From an uncultured beta proteobacterium (GTDB lineage Bacteria; Pseudomonadota; Gammaproteobacteria; Burkholderiales; Burkholderiaceae_C), in contig CAIYYA010000127.1 in the NCBI GenBank assembly GCA_903930255.1, forward strand, positions 1 to 46,026: a stretch of 46,026 nucleotides of DNA, given 5' to 3'. The notes below the pieces were generated by a model. That model saw only the letters and a list, made by a program, of their open reading frames with translations, had not been told where the DNA came from and ran no database searches. Each line of letters opens with the position of its first letter. Position 1 is the stretch's first letter. Shown piece after piece: positions 34,122 to 44,869 of the stretch. Made by a program: the position numbers and the translations under genes.

Positions 34122-36614
34122 TGCAACACAAGCTGCACCCTCTTGCAGGGATGCGCTTGCACGATTGATCCGAATCACATCGCGCTGAAACTCCGTGACG
34201 GGCATCGGGCGTCCAAACAAATAACCTTGGTAGGCGACACATCCGTTGGCTGCCAAAAAGTCGCGCTGGCCTTGTGTTTCAACGCCTTCAGCAATCACGT
34301 CCAGACCCAGCGTATTGCCCAGTGCCACCACCATTTTGGCAATGGCCGCATCGTTCGGATCCAACAAAATATCTCGCACAAAACCCTGGTCGATTTTGAG
34401 TTGATCCAAAGGCATGCGTTTGAGGTAGGCCAGCGAGGAGTAGCCTGTGCCAAAGTCATCCAATGAAAACCCCACACCCAAGGTCTTTAACGTCAGCATT
34501 TTGACAATGGTGCGCTCGAGATCATGCACCAGCAAACTCTCGGTCAGCTCGAGTTTGAGCCTTTGCGCATTGGCACCAGTGCTAGCCAACACTTCTTGCA
34601 CTTGTTCTACAAAATCGTTTTCGTGAAACTGGCGCGCGCTGACATTCACCGCAATGGTCAAGTCAGACAACTCGGGCATGACTGACCAACATTTGAGCTG
34701 ACTGCAAGCCACCTCAAGCACCCAGCGCCCGATCGGCAAAATCAAGCCGCAGGTTTCTGCCAGGGGTATAAATTGACCCGGCGACACCATGCCACGCTGC
34801 GGATGCAACCAGCGCACCAGTGCTTCAACCCCGGTCACATCACCTTTTACGTTGACTTGGGCTTGGTAATGCAAGAGGAACTGATTGCGAAACACCGCTT
34901 CGCGCAAATCAGCTTCCATCTCTGCATTGGCTTTCACAATGGCCTGCATTTCGGGGTCGAAAAATTGCAGCAAGTTGCGCCCACCCACTTTGGCCTGAAA
35001 CATGGCAGCATCGGCGCGTTTGAGCAACTCTTCGGTTGACAGGCCGTGGTCAACAAACACCGTGATGCCAATGCTCGAGGTGCAGTGATATTGGCGCGTG
35101 GTAACTTCACCGTCGACTGCGGAAAATCCCAATTGATAGGGCTGGTTGAGCTGTTTTTGAATTTTCACAGCCACTGCCTCAGCCTGTGCAGGTGCCAGTC
35201 CAGAGGCCTCGAGGTCTTGCAAAATCACCACAAATTCGTCGCTCCCCATGCGTGCCACGGTATCGTCACCACGAATGCAGGATGTCAGCCGCGCAGCCAC
35301 TTCAACCAAAAGCTGGTCGCCTGCCGTGTGCCCCTGGCTGTCGTTGAGATTCTTAAAATTATCCAGATCAATCAACAGCAGGGCGCCGTGGCGCTTGTGC
35401 CGCACGATGCTATTAAGTGCCTGTCCCAAGCGGTCGAGCATGAGACGGCGGTTGGGAAGATTCGTCAACGAATCATAAAAAGCCAGGTGTTCAATTTCGC
35501 TGCTGGCTTTTTTGCGCTCGGTGATATCGCGAGTCACCGCCAATTGCACCGTCTTGCCTGCGTCTTGCATCGGCACCGCATGTGTCTGCAGCCATTTTCT
35601 CTGCCCCTTTAGACCCACAATTTCAAACTCAAGCTCCAGTGTTTCACCCATTAGCACGCGCTGATGCATCTCATTGAAGGCGCTGCGATATTCAGGCGCC
35701 AGCAAACCGACCACGGGTAAATTGGCGACTTGCTGCAGATTTTCGGCTTGAATCATGGCCAGACCGGCTGGGTTCATGTGCAGCAATAGTCCTTGTTCAT
35801 CGACAATTTTGATGCATTCGGGTTCAGATTCAACAATGGTTTTTAAGCGCAGCTCACTTTCCGTCAGCTTCACTTGCGCCTGCTCCCGAACGGCAATTTC
35901 CTGGCGCAGCTCCGAAACCAGATCGACCGCCATGGCATCAAAAGCGCGCGACAAATCACCAATTTCATCGTGCGCAAGCGAGGCTGCGCGCACCGTTAAA
36001 TCACCCTTGGCCACATTCGCTACGGCTCTGCGCAATTTGGCCAGAGGTTGTAAAACTCGCTTTTGAAAAAGCAGCGACAGCAGCAAAAGCATCAGCATCA
36101 TCAACACAGGAACACTCACGGCAACGGCACGAAATTGCCGCTCATCATGTCGATGTGCCAGCGCCGCGACCCCCACCCATTGCTGATTGGCATCAGCCAG
36201 CAAACGCACTTTGGTGAGCGACTGATCGAGCAACAACTGCCTGCGCCGGATATTTAGATTGGGGTCGCTGCTAATGTCCAATGCCTGCAACTGCTTGAAC
36301 AATGCGCCCAATGATTGGGCTTCGACCAAAGCCTGCTGCATCACCGGGTCGGCTTTGCCCTCGGGGGCAATGGCTCGGAGCATGGCGACCTGATGGGTCT
36401 GCCACTGCTGCACTACGCGCGCATCAGGATGCAAGGCATATTCATGCGTTAGCACCAGCAATTCGGCCATCTGATTGGCGCTAGTCTGGGCACGATCCCG
36501 CACGTTTTCGGATGCTTCGAGCCGTTCAACAAACATCCAGCTGACAAAACCCAGCACCAATGCCATCGCAATCGAAGCGAAAACCGCAGCAGAAAGGACA
36601 GTTCGGATGCGCAT
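34083..36614 (-). CDS. Membrane HAMP-PAS-GGDEF-EAL cyclic-di-GMP protein
   Basis: The 843-residue protein has a membrane helix at about 8-28, a mostly helical periplasmic domain of about 145 residues, a second helix near 175-198 and a HAMP domain. A PAS domain covers about 255-370. The GGDEF domain has the motif as GSDEF (457-461), and an EAL domain starts at 597 with LKLELTESLL, DDFGTGYSS and AEGVET. The changed second glycine may weaken cyclase activity; the EAL side looks intact. It starts five bases after a NitT/TauT-type binding-protein gene, its likely periplasmic partner. Its C-terminal end overlaps the convergent znuB gene by 39 bases. Confidence 0.92.
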   Translation of the reverse strand: MRIRTVLSAAVFASIAMALVLGFVSWMFVERLEASENVRDRAQTSANQMAELLVLTHEYALHPDARVVQQWQTHQVAMLRAIAPEGKADPVMQQALVEAQSLGALFKQLQALDISSDPNLNIRRRQLLLDQSLTKVRLLADANQQWVGVAALAHRHDERQFRAVAVSVPVLMMLMLLLLSLLFQKRVLQPLAKLRRAVANVAKGDLTVRAASLAHDEIGDLSRAFDAMAVDLVSELRQEIAVREQAQVKLTESELRLKTIVESEPECIKIVDEQGLLLHMNPAGLAMIQAENLQQVANLPVVGLLAPEYRSAFNEMHQRVLMGETLELEFEIVGLKGQRKWLQTHAVPMQDAGKTVQLAVTRDITERKKASSEIEHLAFYDSLTNLPNRRLMLDRLGQALNSIVRHKRHGALLLIDLDNFKNLNDSQGHTAGDQLLVEVAARLTSCIRGDDTVARMGSDEFVVILQDLEASGLAPAQAEAVAVKIQKQLNQPYQLGFSAVDGEVTTRQYHCTSSIGITVFVDHGLSTEELLKRADAAMFQAKVGGRNLLQFFDPEMQAIVKANAEMEADLREAVFRNQFLLHYQAQVNVKGDVTGVEALVRWLHPQRGMVSPGQFIPLAETCGLILPIGRWVLEVACSQLKCWSVMPELSDLTIAVNVSARQFHENDFVEQVQEVLASTGANAQRLKLELTESLLVHDLERTIVKMLTLKTLGVGFSLDDFGTGYSSLAYLKRMPLDQLKIDQGFVRDILLDPNDAAIAKMVVALGNTLGLDVIAEGVETQGQRDFLAANGCVAYQGYLFGRPMPVTEFQRDVIRINRASASLQEGAACVASAHPVRAAQDLG

Positions 36615-36619
36615 CGGTG

Positions 36620-37615
36620 CTACTTGGACAACCCAACTGCATCACGGCGCACGCTGCGCAATGGCTCAGGATAGACAAAATCGAGGTAATTGGGCATGCG
36701 TTCAGACTGCACATGCCCCTCTTGGCGAGCCCAGCGTGCCTGGCTCTCAAGGGTTGTTAACAAAGACTGGTTGAGCGTGAGCCGATAGTTGTAACGCTGC
36801 CAAATCGCCTCAATAAAAGTCGCTTCAAGCTGTAATCTCTCGCGCAAAATCGCCAATGACTTGACTGGCTCGGCCTGGATAAAGCGCTGTGCGCGCTCCA
36901 GCGCACGCAATATTTTGACCAACTCGGGGTCTTTTTGCCCCAAGTGTTTCACATGCACCATCAGGTTAAAACTCAGTGTGTGCATGCCTGGATTGGTCAA
37001 CGCCTTGGCCTGTGGCATGGCACGCAAAATACTGATTCCAAACGGCTCCCATGTCGACACTGCATCGACTTCTGCTTTAGCAAGTGCGGACTCCATGGCT
37101 TCAGGTGGCATGCCAACCCGTGTGATGCTATTGGGATCGATGCCGTTGAGCAATAGCCACGTATCCAAATAGTAATGACTGGCTGATGCCAGGGTCACAG
37201 CAAACCGTTTGCCCTTGATAGCCGGATAATTAGAAAAATCAAGGCCAGGACGCACAATGATGCGTAAATCATCCGGGCTCGTGACAAAGCTGCCAAGCAC
37301 TGCAAAGTCTTTGGCAACAAAACTGTTGAACATCACCACCGTATCGGACGACGTTGCCAGATCAGCTTCGCCCCGGCGCAATTGCTGCAAGCTGCGCACG
37401 CCGCCGATCACGTCATGGATCTGCAGCGCAACACCTTCAGCATCAAAATAACCCTGCTTCTGGGCCACATAAAAAGGCAGTGACAAGGGCGATTTGGAGA
37501 GCGCCAACACCAGCGGCGTTTGTCCAGCAGCCAACACGGCACCCGTGCAGCAAGCACTCAGGCACCCGAGCAACAGCCAAAACAGCATGAAACGACGTGG
37601 CCCAGCACTTGCCAT
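36620..37615 (-). CDS. NitT/TauT/SsuA-type solute-binding protein
   Basis: The 331-residue protein has a signal peptide (FMLFWLLLGCLSACCTGAVLA); LSAC might be a lipobox. The body is a type II periplasmic binding protein of the SsuA/NMT1 group: PLSLPFYVAQKQGYFDAEGV, GVRSLQQLRRGEADLATSSD, IKGKRFAVTLASASHYYLDT, AEVDAVSTWEPFGISILRAM. Members bind nitrate, taurine, sulphonates or pyrimidine precursors. No cognate permease or ATPase is present. The only partner is the GGDEF/EAL protein five bases downstream, so it probably acts as the sensory module for that protein. The ligand cannot be read from the sequence. Confidence 0.85.
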   Translation of the reverse strand: MASAGPRRFMLFWLLLGCLSACCTGAVLAAGQTPLVLALSKSPLSLPFYVAQKQGYFDAEGVALQIHDVIGGVRSLQQLRRGEADLATSSDTVVMFNSFVAKDFAVLGSFVTSPDDLRIIVRPGLDFSNYPAIKGKRFAVTLASASHYYLDTWLLLNGIDPNSITRVGMPPEAMESALAKAEVDAVSTWEPFGISILRAMPQAKALTNPGMHTLSFNLMVHVKHLGQKDPELVKILRALERAQRFIQAEPVKSLAILRERLQLEATFIEAIWQRYNYRLTLNQSLLTTLESQARWARQEGHVQSERMPNYLDFVYPEPLRSVRRDAVGLSK

Positions 37616-37703
37616 GGCACTGATTTCCTTTTATTTGACGCAATCTGCCGCGTTTTACGGTCTGAGCATGCGTTTCCAACGATGTCAAATCATAACTGAG
37701 CGC

Positions 37704-38183
37704 TCAGGCAAGCGCTTTTTCAAGATGTGTTGCGCCAGAAAAATTATGTTCTTGCGCCAGCCACTGCAACACCGGAATGGTGCCAGGCAACACAGGCTGC
37801 ACTTGCACTGGTAAACGCTGCCACGCAAACGATTGGGCTTCGCGCATCTGCAGTTCACCCGTCCAAAGCAGCACTTTGCAAAAATGCAAACGCACCAGCG
37901 CGTGCGGGTAGTCCACCAGCTCGACGCGCCAGGGTTCTATCTGCTCAATCTGCAAACCCAGCTCTTCATGCAGCTCGCGATGCAAGGCCTGTTGCAGCGT
38001 TTCACCCGGCTCAAATTTACCGCCCGGAAACTCCCAATAGCCCGCATAGACCTTGCCCTGTGGGCGTGAAGTGAGCAAAAAATCGCCCCCGGGTCGCAGC
38101 AAAACACCAACCGCTACATCCACAACAGCACGATTGGTGCCGCCCTGACGCGGCAAACCGGCATCAGCCACCAAAGGCTTCAT
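37704..38183 (-). CDS. mutT: Nudix hydrolase, MutT type
   Basis: I choose the ATG at 38183 ([20 protein letters not shown]), overlapping the stop of the ATPase gene as ATGA. The 159-residue product has VVDVAVGVLLRPGGDFLLTS, GKVYAGYWEFPGGKFEPGET and a complete Nudix box ending in ALHRELHEELGLQI. Length and context match MutT, which removes 8-oxo-dGTP from the nucleotide pool and prevents A:T to C:G changes. MutT lies close to secA in several proteobacteria, and here closes the secA-argJ-ATPase-mutT run. A short GCGCT/AGCGC stem lies across its stop codon. Confidence 0.9.
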   Translation of the reverse strand: MKPLVADAGLPRQGGTNRAVVDVAVGVLLRPGGDFLLTSRPQGKVYAGYWEFPGGKFEPGETLQQALHRELHEELGLQIEQIEPWRVELVDYPHALVRLHFCKVLLWTGELQMREAQSFAWQRLPVQVQPVLPGTIPVLQWLAQEHNFSGATHLEKALA

Positions 38184-39058
38184 GCGCCACTGGCGTGCTG
38201 ACCCGCGTAGTCCCGGGCAAACTGATAGGCAACTCGGCCACTGCGCGAACCACGTTCGAGCGCCCAAACCAATGCCTTCGCCCTGACTGCAGCAATGGCG
38301 GGTGCAGCTACACCGAATGCGTCAAGCCATTGCGCCACGATGGTCAGATATTCAGCCTGGGTGAAGGGATAAAAACTAACCCACACGCCAAAACGCTCAG
38401 AAAGCGATATTTTTTCTTCGACACTTTCACCCGGATGCACCTCGCCGTCGTCGGTGTGCGTATAAGTGAGATTTTCTTTCATGTATTCGGGCAGCAGGTG
38501 GCGCCGGTTGCTGGTGGCGTAGATCAGCACATTCGCAGTGGTGGCAGCCACTGAGCCATCCAGAACGGACTTGAGTGCCTTGTAACCAGGTTCACCTTCG
38601 TCAAAGCTCAGGTCATCGCAAAACACAATGAATTTCTCAGGACGCTCGGCGACCAGGTCAACCATATCGGGCAGGTCGATCAAATCGGTCTTGTCCACTT
38701 CGATCAGACGCAAACCCTGCTCAGCGTATTCGTTCAGGCAAGCCCGGATCAGTGACGACTTGCCGGTGCCTCGTGCACCCGTGAGCAACACGTTATTGGC
38801 CGGAAAGCCACGCACAAATTGCAGCGTATTTCGCTGAATTTTTTCTTTTTGGGGCTCAATTTCTTTCAGATCGTTTAAACGCAACGCACCAATATGGCGC
38901 ACCGGCTCCAGCACACCATGGCCGGAACTGCGCTTGCGATAGCGAAAGGCAAACGAAGCGCTCCAGTCGGGCATTGACAAGGACTGCGGCAACACCGCCT
39001 CAATGCGGGTGATGAGCTGCTCGGCGCGCTGCACCAAATGCTCAAACTGCGCGTTCAT
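38180..39058 (-). CDS. DUF815 family AAA ATPase
   Basis: The 292-residue product has Walker [21 protein letters not shown] and Walker [16 protein letters not shown]. The [19 protein letters not shown] sensor region and a helical lid with [15 protein letters not shown] follow. This is the DUF815 (YeaC-like) ATPase family, whose cellular role is unknown. It overlaps argJ upstream and mutT downstream, each by four bases (ATGA), so all are translated in a coupled way. The same order is common in Burkholderiales. No membrane segment is seen. Confidence 0.88.
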   Translation of the reverse strand: MNAQFEHLVQRAEQLITRIEAVLPQSLSMPDWSASFAFRYRKRSSGHGVLEPVRHIGALRLNDLKEIEPQKEKIQRNTLQFVRGFPANNVLLTGARGTGKSSLIRACLNEYAEQGLRLIEVDKTDLIDLPDMVDLVAERPEKFIVFCDDLSFDEGEPGYKALKSVLDGSVAATTANVLIYATSNRRHLLPEYMKENLTYTHTDDGEVHPGESVEEKISLSERFGVWVSFYPFTQAEYLTIVAQWLDAFGVAAPAIAAVRAKALVWALERGSRSGRVAYQFARDYAGQHASGA

Positions 39059-40293
39059 GAACGGTAATCGGCGTTGATCGAAACGTAGTCGTGGCTCAAA
39101 TCACAGGTCCAGACGGTGTCACTTGCAGCGCCACGCCCCAACACCACACGCACGGTGATCTCGGACTGCTGCATCACGCGCTGGCCGTCAGATTCTTGAT
39201 ACGCAGGGTTGCGTCCGCCCTGCACAGCCACATGCACATCGTCCAGATACAGGTCGATGCCGGTCTGATCCAGATCGGCAATGCCCGCATAGCCCACGGC
39301 TGCCAAAATGCGCCCCAAATTGGGATCGCTGGCAAAAAAAGCGGTTTTTACCAAAGGCGAGTGGGCGATTGCATAAGCTACTTGGCGGCACTCGGCCTGG
39401 GTGTGCCCACCTTCGACCTTGATCGCAATAAATTTTGTAGCGCCTTCGCCGTCGCGCACAATGGCTTGCGCGAGTAGTTGTGCAACACCCAGCATAGCCG
39501 CCTTGAGCGCTTGCCCCTGCGGACTCTCCAACGACGTGATAGGCGCATGTGAGGCCTTGTTGCTGGCAATCACAACAAATGAGTCGTTGGTCGAGGTATC
39601 ACCATCGACCGTAACCCGGTTGAAAGAGCCTTCGGCCAAGTCAGTGGCAAGTTGCTGCATAAGCGCTTGGCTGACAACCGCATCGGTTGCCATGAAACCC
39701 AGCATGGTCGCCATGTTCGGGCGAATCATGCCGGCTCCTTTGCTGATGCCAGTGATGCTGACACAAACACCGTCAATCAGCACCTGCGCACCAAATGCTT
39801 TGGGTGCGGTGTCGGTGGTCATGATGGCCTGCGCGGCGTTGAGCCAGTTGTCTGCTTTGGCATCAGCCAAAGCGGCATCCAGACCTGCTTCGATGCGCTC
39901 AACCGGCAGGGTTTCCATGATGACACCGGTCGAAAACGGCAATATTTGCTGTGCCGACAAGCCCAACCGAGCGGCCAGAGCGACACAGCTTTGTTCAGCA
40001 CGCGCACGTCCATCTGCACCGGTGCCGGCGTTGGCGTTACCGGTGTTGATCAGCATGGCACGAATACCCGCGTTGGGCCCAGCCTTAGCCAGATGCTCCC
40101 GGCAAATTTGCACCGGAGCCGCACAAAAACGGTTTTGCGTGAAGACACCTGACACCGAGGCACCCGCATCGATCAGCACTACGCTCAGATCTTTGCGTTT
40201 GGCCTTGCGAATGCCAGCCTCGGTAACACCGATGCGCACACCGGCAATCGGAAACAGTTCTGCAAGATTGGGGGCGGACAGATTAACAGCCAT
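39055..40293 (-). CDS. argJ: Bifunctional ornithine/glutamate N-acetyltransferase
   Basis: The 412-residue protein is a classic Arg[56 protein letters not shown], then the self-cleavage region [14 protein letters not shown] with nucleophile Thr196, [17 protein letters not shown], and the C-terminal [15 protein letters not shown]. The precursor cuts itself before Thr196 to form alpha and beta chains. The enzyme recycles acetyl groups from N-acetylornithine to glutamate in arginine synthesis, and may also use acetyl-CoA. It is 20 bases downstream of secA and overlaps the DUF815 gene. Confidence 0.97.
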   Translation of the reverse strand: MAVNLSAPNLAELFPIAGVRIGVTEAGIRKAKRKDLSVVLIDAGASVSGVFTQNRFCAAPVQICREHLAKAGPNAGIRAMLINTGNANAGTGADGRARAEQSCVALAARLGLSAQQILPFSTGVIMETLPVERIEAGLDAALADAKADNWLNAAQAIMTTDTAPKAFGAQVLIDGVCVSITGISKGAGMIRPNMATMLGFMATDAVVSQALMQQLATDLAEGSFNRVTVDGDTSTNDSFVVIASNKASHAPITSLESPQGQALKAAMLGVAQLLAQAIVRDGEGATKFIAIKVEGGHTQAECRQVAYAIAHSPLVKTAFFASDPNLGRILAAVGYAGIADLDQTGIDLYLDDVHVAVQGGRNPAYQESDGQRVMQQSEITVRVVLGRGAASDTVWTCDLSHDYVSINADYRS

Positions 40294-40313
40294 GTTTTAT
40301 CTCCATCAGTCGA

Positions 40314-43058
40314 TCAATTGAGCTTGCCGTGACACTGTTTGTACTTTTTGCCACTGCCACAGGGACATGGCTCATTGCGACCGACGCGAGGAACAGCGGT
40401 GCGCACGGTATCTTCATCCACCGTAGTTAACACTTCGCCCGTTTCCGTCGGCGCGCTATAGGTCACGTTGCTGATGCGCTCAGCGCGATTTTCCATGTCA
40501 ACAGCCGCCTGTTCGATCTCTTCATTGGATTGAACACGAACGGTCATCAACACCTTGGTAACCTCGTTTTTCACCGCGTCTAGCAGCTGGCCAAAGAGTT
40601 CAAACGCTTCGCGTTTGTATTCCTGCTTGGGTTGTTTCTGGGCATAACCACGCAGGTGAATGCCCTGGCGAAGGTAGTCCAGTGCGCTCAAGTGGTCGCG
40701 CCAATTGGTGTCAATACTTTGCAGCAGCACCATGCGCTCGAATTGGGTAAAGTTTTCGCTGCCAATTTGCGCTACTTTGGCATCAAACACCTGGTTAGCT
40801 TGCACACGCACACTGTCTTGCAGGTCGTGGTCGGTGATGGCGCTCGCCTCGTTCACTTGTGTTTGCAAGTCCAGGGTAATTTGCCATTCATCGGCTAACA
40901 CCTTTTGCAGCGCTGGCAAATTCCACTGCTCCTCGACCGATTCGTGGGGCACATATTGGCGCACGATGTCTTCAAAACAGCCTTCGCGTAACGACTGAAT
41001 TTGCGCCGACAGGTCGGTTGCGTCCAAAATCTCGTTGCGCTGCTGGTAGATCACCTTGCGCTGATCGTTGGCCACGTCGTCGTATTCGAGCAACTGCTTA
41101 CGCATGTCGAAATTGCGCGCTTCCACCTTGCGCTGGGCGCTCTCAATCGAGCGTGTCACCATGCTCGCTTCAATGGCCTCACCTTCAGGCATTTTGAGCC
41201 GATCCATGATGGCTTTAACACGCTCACCGGCAAAGATGCGCATCAGCGAATCGTCCAGACTCAAATAAAAGCGCGATGAACCGGGGTCGCCTTGACGGCC
41301 TGAACGCCCGCGCAGCTGGTTGTCGATGCGGCGTGACTCGTGACGCTCGGTAGCGATGATGCGCAAACCACCCAAGGCCGTGACTTGCTCGTGCACCTGT
41401 GCCCATTCGCTGCGCAAGGCATCCAACTGCTGCTGCTTTTGTGCCGCATCGAGCGCTACGTCGGTTTCAATGCCTTCAATCAACTTGCTGATATTGCCAC
41501 CCAACACAATGTCGGTACCGCGCCCCGCCATATTGGTGGCAATGGTGATCATCTTTGGGCGGCCGGCCTGCGCCACGATGTCCGCCTCACGCGCATGTTG
41601 CTTGGCGTTGAGCACCTGATGCGGCAGCTTTTCTTTCTCCAGCAACCCGGCAATAATTTCCGAATTTTCGATTGACGTGGTGCCCACCAAAACGGGCTGG
41701 CCACGCTCGTAGCATTCGCGAATGTCGGCAATTGCAGCCACATATTTCTCAGCCGTGGTTTTATAAACCCGGTCGAGCTGGTCATTGCGCCGGCTTGGCT
41801 TGTTGGGTGGCATCACCACCGTTTCAAGCCCATAAATCTCTTGAAATTCATAGGCTTCGGTGTCGGCCGTGCCAGTCATGCCGGCCAGCTTGCCATAGAG
41901 CCGAAAGTAGTTCTGGAATGTGATCGACGCCATGGTCTGGTTTTCGGGCTGAATCGCCACACCCTCTTTGGCTTCGACCGCCTGGTGCAGGCCTTCGCTC
42001 CAGCGCCGCCCGGTCATCAATCGGCCGGTGAATTCATCCACAATGATGATCTCACCACCTTGCGAGACGTAATGTTGGTCGCGGTGGTAGAGGTGATTTG
42101 CACGCAGAGCAGCATACAAATGGTGCATCAGCGTGATGTTGGACGGGTCGTACAGACTGGCACCTTCGGGCAGCAAGCCCATCTCGAACAAAATGCGCTC
42201 GGCGTTTTCGTGGCCGCGCTCAGTCAAGAAAACCTGGTGACTTTTTTCATCCAGCGTGAAGTCGCCCTCTTTGGTGATGCCTTCGCCGGTGTGCGGATCG
42301 GCTTCACCTTCTTGTTTTTCAAGTTGCGGCACAATTTTGTTAATCGCCAGATAGAGGTTGGTCTGGTCTTCGGCCTGGCCGCTGATGATCAGCGGTGTGC
42401 GTGCTTCGTCGATCAAAATCGAGTCGACCTCATCAACGATGGCGTAATTCAGCCCACGCTGCACCCGGTCATTGGCCTCATAGACCATGTTGTCGCGCAG
42501 GTAATCAAAGCCATATTCGTTGTTGGTGCCATAAGTAATGTCAGAACGGTAAGCAGCCTGCTTTTCTTCGCGCTGCGCATTGGGCAGGTTGATACCCACC
42601 GACAAGCCCAAAAAGTTATAGAGCTTGCCCATCCACTGGGCATCGCGGTTGGCCAGGTAGTCGTTCACCGTGACCACGTGCACACCCTTGCCCGACAAGG
42701 CATTCAAATAAACCGGCAGCGTGGCGGTCAGGGTTTTGCCTTCGCCCGTACCCATTTCGGAGATCTTGCCGTCGTGCAGCGACATGCCGCCAAGCATCTG
42801 CACATCAAAGTGGCGCATCTTCATGACGCGCTTGGAGCCTTCGCGCACAACCGCAAAGGCTTCGGGCAAAAGCTCGTCGAGCGTTGCGCCCTGACTCAAG
42901 CGCCCCCTGAATTCCTCAGTCTTGCCACGCAATGCGTCGTCAGACAGCTTTTCATAAGCGGCCTCCAAAGCATTGATCTTGGCCACAACGTGACGGTATT
43001 TTTTAAGCAGGCGGTCATTGCGACTGCCGAAAATTTTGGTAAGAAAGTTGGTGGCCAT
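40314..43058 (-). CDS. secA: Preprotein translocase ATPase SecA
   Basis: The 914-residue protein matches SecA in full: N-terminal [40 protein letters not shown], Walker [15 protein letters not shown]-like [73 protein letters not shown], and the C-terminal zinc/SecB-binding end [14 protein letters not shown]. It powers protein export through SecYEG. It heads the secA-argJ-DUF815-mutT run. About 300 bases separate it from the divergent MFS gene. Confidence 0.98.
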   Translation of the reverse strand: MATNFLTKIFGSRNDRLLKKYRHVVAKINALEAAYEKLSDDALRGKTEEFRGRLSQGATLDELLPEAFAVVREGSKRVMKMRHFDVQMLGGMSLHDGKISEMGTGEGKTLTATLPVYLNALSGKGVHVVTVNDYLANRDAQWMGKLYNFLGLSVGINLPNAQREEKQAAYRSDITYGTNNEYGFDYLRDNMVYEANDRVQRGLNYAIVDEVDSILIDEARTPLIISGQAEDQTNLYLAINKIVPQLEKQEGEADPHTGEGITKEGDFTLDEKSHQVFLTERGHENAERILFEMGLLPEGASLYDPSNITLMHHLYAALRANHLYHRDQHYVSQGGEIIIVDEFTGRLMTGRRWSEGLHQAVEAKEGVAIQPENQTMASITFQNYFRLYGKLAGMTGTADTEAYEFQEIYGLETVVMPPNKPSRRNDQLDRVYKTTAEKYVAAIADIRECYERGQPVLVGTTSIENSEIIAGLLEKEKLPHQVLNAKQHAREADIVAQAGRPKMITIATNMAGRGTDIVLGGNISKLIEGIETDVALDAAQKQQQLDALRSEWAQVHEQVTALGGLRIIATERHESRRIDNQLRGRSGRQGDPGSSRFYLSLDDSLMRIFAGERVKAIMDRLKMPEGEAIEASMVTRSIESAQRKVEARNFDMRKQLLEYDDVANDQRKVIYQQRNEILDATDLSAQIQSLREGCFEDIVRQYVPHESVEEQWNLPALQKVLADEWQITLDLQTQVNEASAITDHDLQDSVRVQANQVFDAKVAQIGSENFTQFERMVLLQSIDTNWRDHLSALDYLRQGIHLRGYAQKQPKQEYKREAFELFGQLLDAVKNEVTKVLMTVRVQSNEEIEQAAVDMENRAERISNVTYSAPTETGEVLTTVDEDTVRTAVPRVGRNEPCPCGSGKKYKQCHGKLN

Positions 43059-43325
43059 GGCGATGGTGCGCCTAGTGCAAAGCCTTGAAGCTCAGCAGAT
43101 GGCGCAGTCCTATTAAACAATCTGACAAATATGGGGATAAGGTGACGAAACTCAAGCGCCGTTACAGCGTCATGAAATTGCGCCGATTTTACCCGGCTAC
43201 AGAAACCGGCTTGATCAACAGGCCAAGACTGACGCAGCAACAGTGAAAACGCTACCATCAGCCCTGACACATCACGCCAAGATGGCGGATGGATGTCTAT
43301 TTGAACTCTGGGTCAGAGGATGACC
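43059..43325. other. Intergenic region between secA and the MFS gene
   Basis: No gene is supported here. The stretch must hold the divergent promoters of secA and the exporter, but no clear sigma70 pair stands out. The right end carries AGAGG (43315-43319), suited as a ribosome-binding site for the short leader ORF that follows. Confidence 0.4.
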
Positions 43326-43367
43326 ATGCTATCCACGATGTTTTTAATTTTTGCTCATGACAGCTGA
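43326..43367 (+). CDS. Possible 13-residue leader peptide before the MFS gene
   Basis: Reading MLSTMFLIFAHDS, this frame has AGAGG six bases before its ATG, while the exporter ATG at 43357 has no site of its own. The leader stop lies 8 bases inside the exporter frame, so the overlap would allow translational coupling. It is short and could be chance. Confidence 0.35.
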   Translation: MLSTMFLIFAHDS

Positions 43368-44775
43368 GGCGCCAAACACCGACACCGTCGCGCGATCAAA
43401 CACCATTGCGCTCATCGTGGCTGCGGCTTTTTTTATGGAAACACTCGACAGCACCGTGGTCATCACCGCGTTGCCCGCGATGGCTCGTAGTTTTGGTACC
43501 TCAACGATCGATGCCAGCCTGTGCATTTCCGCCTATTTGCTGGCGATGGCAGTGTTCGTTCCAGCAGCCGGCTGGTGCGCAGAACGCTTCGGCGCGCGCA
43601 ATGTATTTGCGCTGGCCATGGGGGTTTTTACGGTGGCTTCCCTATTGTGTGCTTTGGCACCTTCATTCAACAGTTTTGTCGCTGCGCGCGTATTGCAAGG
43701 TGCTGCCGCAGCCTTCATGTCACCCGTTGGACGTTTGGTTGTATTGCGTGAAACGCCTACCCGGCGACTCATCGAAGCCTTGGGCACCATCACCTGGCCC
43801 GGCTTGATTGCACCGGTGATGGGCCCCGTTCTGGGCGGCGCGATCGTGACTTATGCATCCTGGCACTGGATCTTTCTACTGAATATTCCGCTGGGTCTGT
43901 GTGGCATCTGGCTCGCACTCAAGTTCATTCCGAGGCGTGATGAGCGAATCCACAAACGCTTTGATTTTGCGGGCTTCGCATTGACATCGGTGGCACTGGC
44001 GAGCTTGATCCTCGGGCTAACCAACTTGGGTGAACAGCACGCCAACTTTGCCCGCGCAGTGGGTCTGGCTGGTTTAGGCGTCATATTTGGGGGGCTGGCG
44101 ATACGGCACGCGCGCCGCGTTGATCAACCCATGCTCGAACTCAGAGCGCTGAAAGTGCGCACCTTTACTTTTGCCATCGTGACGGTTGGCTTTGCCTCGC
44201 GCATTGCCATCAACACCGCACCCTACCTGTTGCCACTGATGTTTCAGATTGCCTTCAAAATGACAGCACTGCAGGCTGGTGCCATGGTGCTGATCTATAT
44301 GACGGGCAATCTAAGTATGAAGTCTGTCACCACCCGGGTGCTGCGCCAGTTTGGTTTTCGCAAGGTGTTGGTTGTGAACAGTGCGCTATGCGCTGGCTCG
44401 CTGTTGGGTTGCGGACTCATCGCCCCGGGTAATAGCGAGGTTTTGATTTCTATCGTCTTGTTTCTGGCCGGCATGACCCGATCGATGAACTTCACGGCCA
44501 CGGCTACGCTGGCTTATGTGGATGTGCCTGCAGACCAGCGCGCAGGAGCCAGCGCTCTGGCCAGCATGCTGCAGCAAATTGCCATGACCCTGAGCGTGGC
44601 ACTGGCTGCATTTACCCTGTCTCTATCGCAAATGTGGCGTGTTTCAGCAGACCTTGCTTTGGCCGATTTTCAAAACGTCTGGTTCGCAGTGGGGCTGGTG
44701 ATGCTGCTAACAGCTGGTGCAGCATGGCGTCTGGATCGGCAAACGGGTGCTGCGCTGACCCAACCCAGCAGCTAA
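43357..44775 (+). CDS. DHA2-type MFS exporter
   Basis: I choose the ATG at 43357 (MTAEAPNTDTVARSNTIALI); a TTG at 43351 adds two residues. The 472-residue protein has about 13-14 membrane helices and EmrB/QacA-like sequence: FFMETLDSTVVITALPAMAR (motif D1), GWCAERFGARNVFALAMGVF (motif A), ARVLQGAAAAFMSPVGRLVV (motif B), and GPVLGGAIVTYASWHWIFLL with NIPLGLCG (motif C). It probably expels drugs or toxic compounds in exchange for protons. No regulator or membrane-fusion partner is adjacent. Translation may depend on the short leader ORF overlapping its start. Confidence 0.9.
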   Translation: MTAEAPNTDTVARSNTIALIVAAAFFMETLDSTVVITALPAMARSFGTSTIDASLCISAYLLAMAVFVPAAGWCAERFGARNVFALAMGVFTVASLLCALAPSFNSFVAARVLQGAAAAFMSPVGRLVVLRETPTRRLIEALGTITWPGLIAPVMGPVLGGAIVTYASWHWIFLLNIPLGLCGIWLALKFIPRRDERIHKRFDFAGFALTSVALASLILGLTNLGEQHANFARAVGLAGLGVIFGGLAIRHARRVDQPMLELRALKVRTFTFAIVTVGFASRIAINTAPYLLPLMFQIAFKMTALQAGAMVLIYMTGNLSMKSVTTRVLRQFGFRKVLVVNSALCAGSLLGCGLIAPGNSEVLISIVLFLAGMTRSMNFTATATLAYVDVPADQRAGASALASMLQQIAMTLSVALAAFTLSLSQMWRVSADLALADFQNVWFAVGLVMLLTAGAAWRLDRQTGAALTQPSS

Positions 44776-44869
44776 TCTGCCCCAAGACGCAGACGACCGA
44801 TCAAAACCCAATCAGACGTTTTGGCCTGCACCAACAGATGCTTTGCCGATCTGCCGCAGCGGGCACCAG

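Noticed and set aside
37700..37725. GCGCT/AGCGC stem followed by TTTTT at the end of mutT
   Set aside because: The T run is on the plus strand, where no transcript is expected to end; on the mutT strand there is no U tract.
41841..43088. 415-codon plus-strand frame opposite secA
   Set aside because: secA is unquestionable on the other strand, and this frame shows no domain features.
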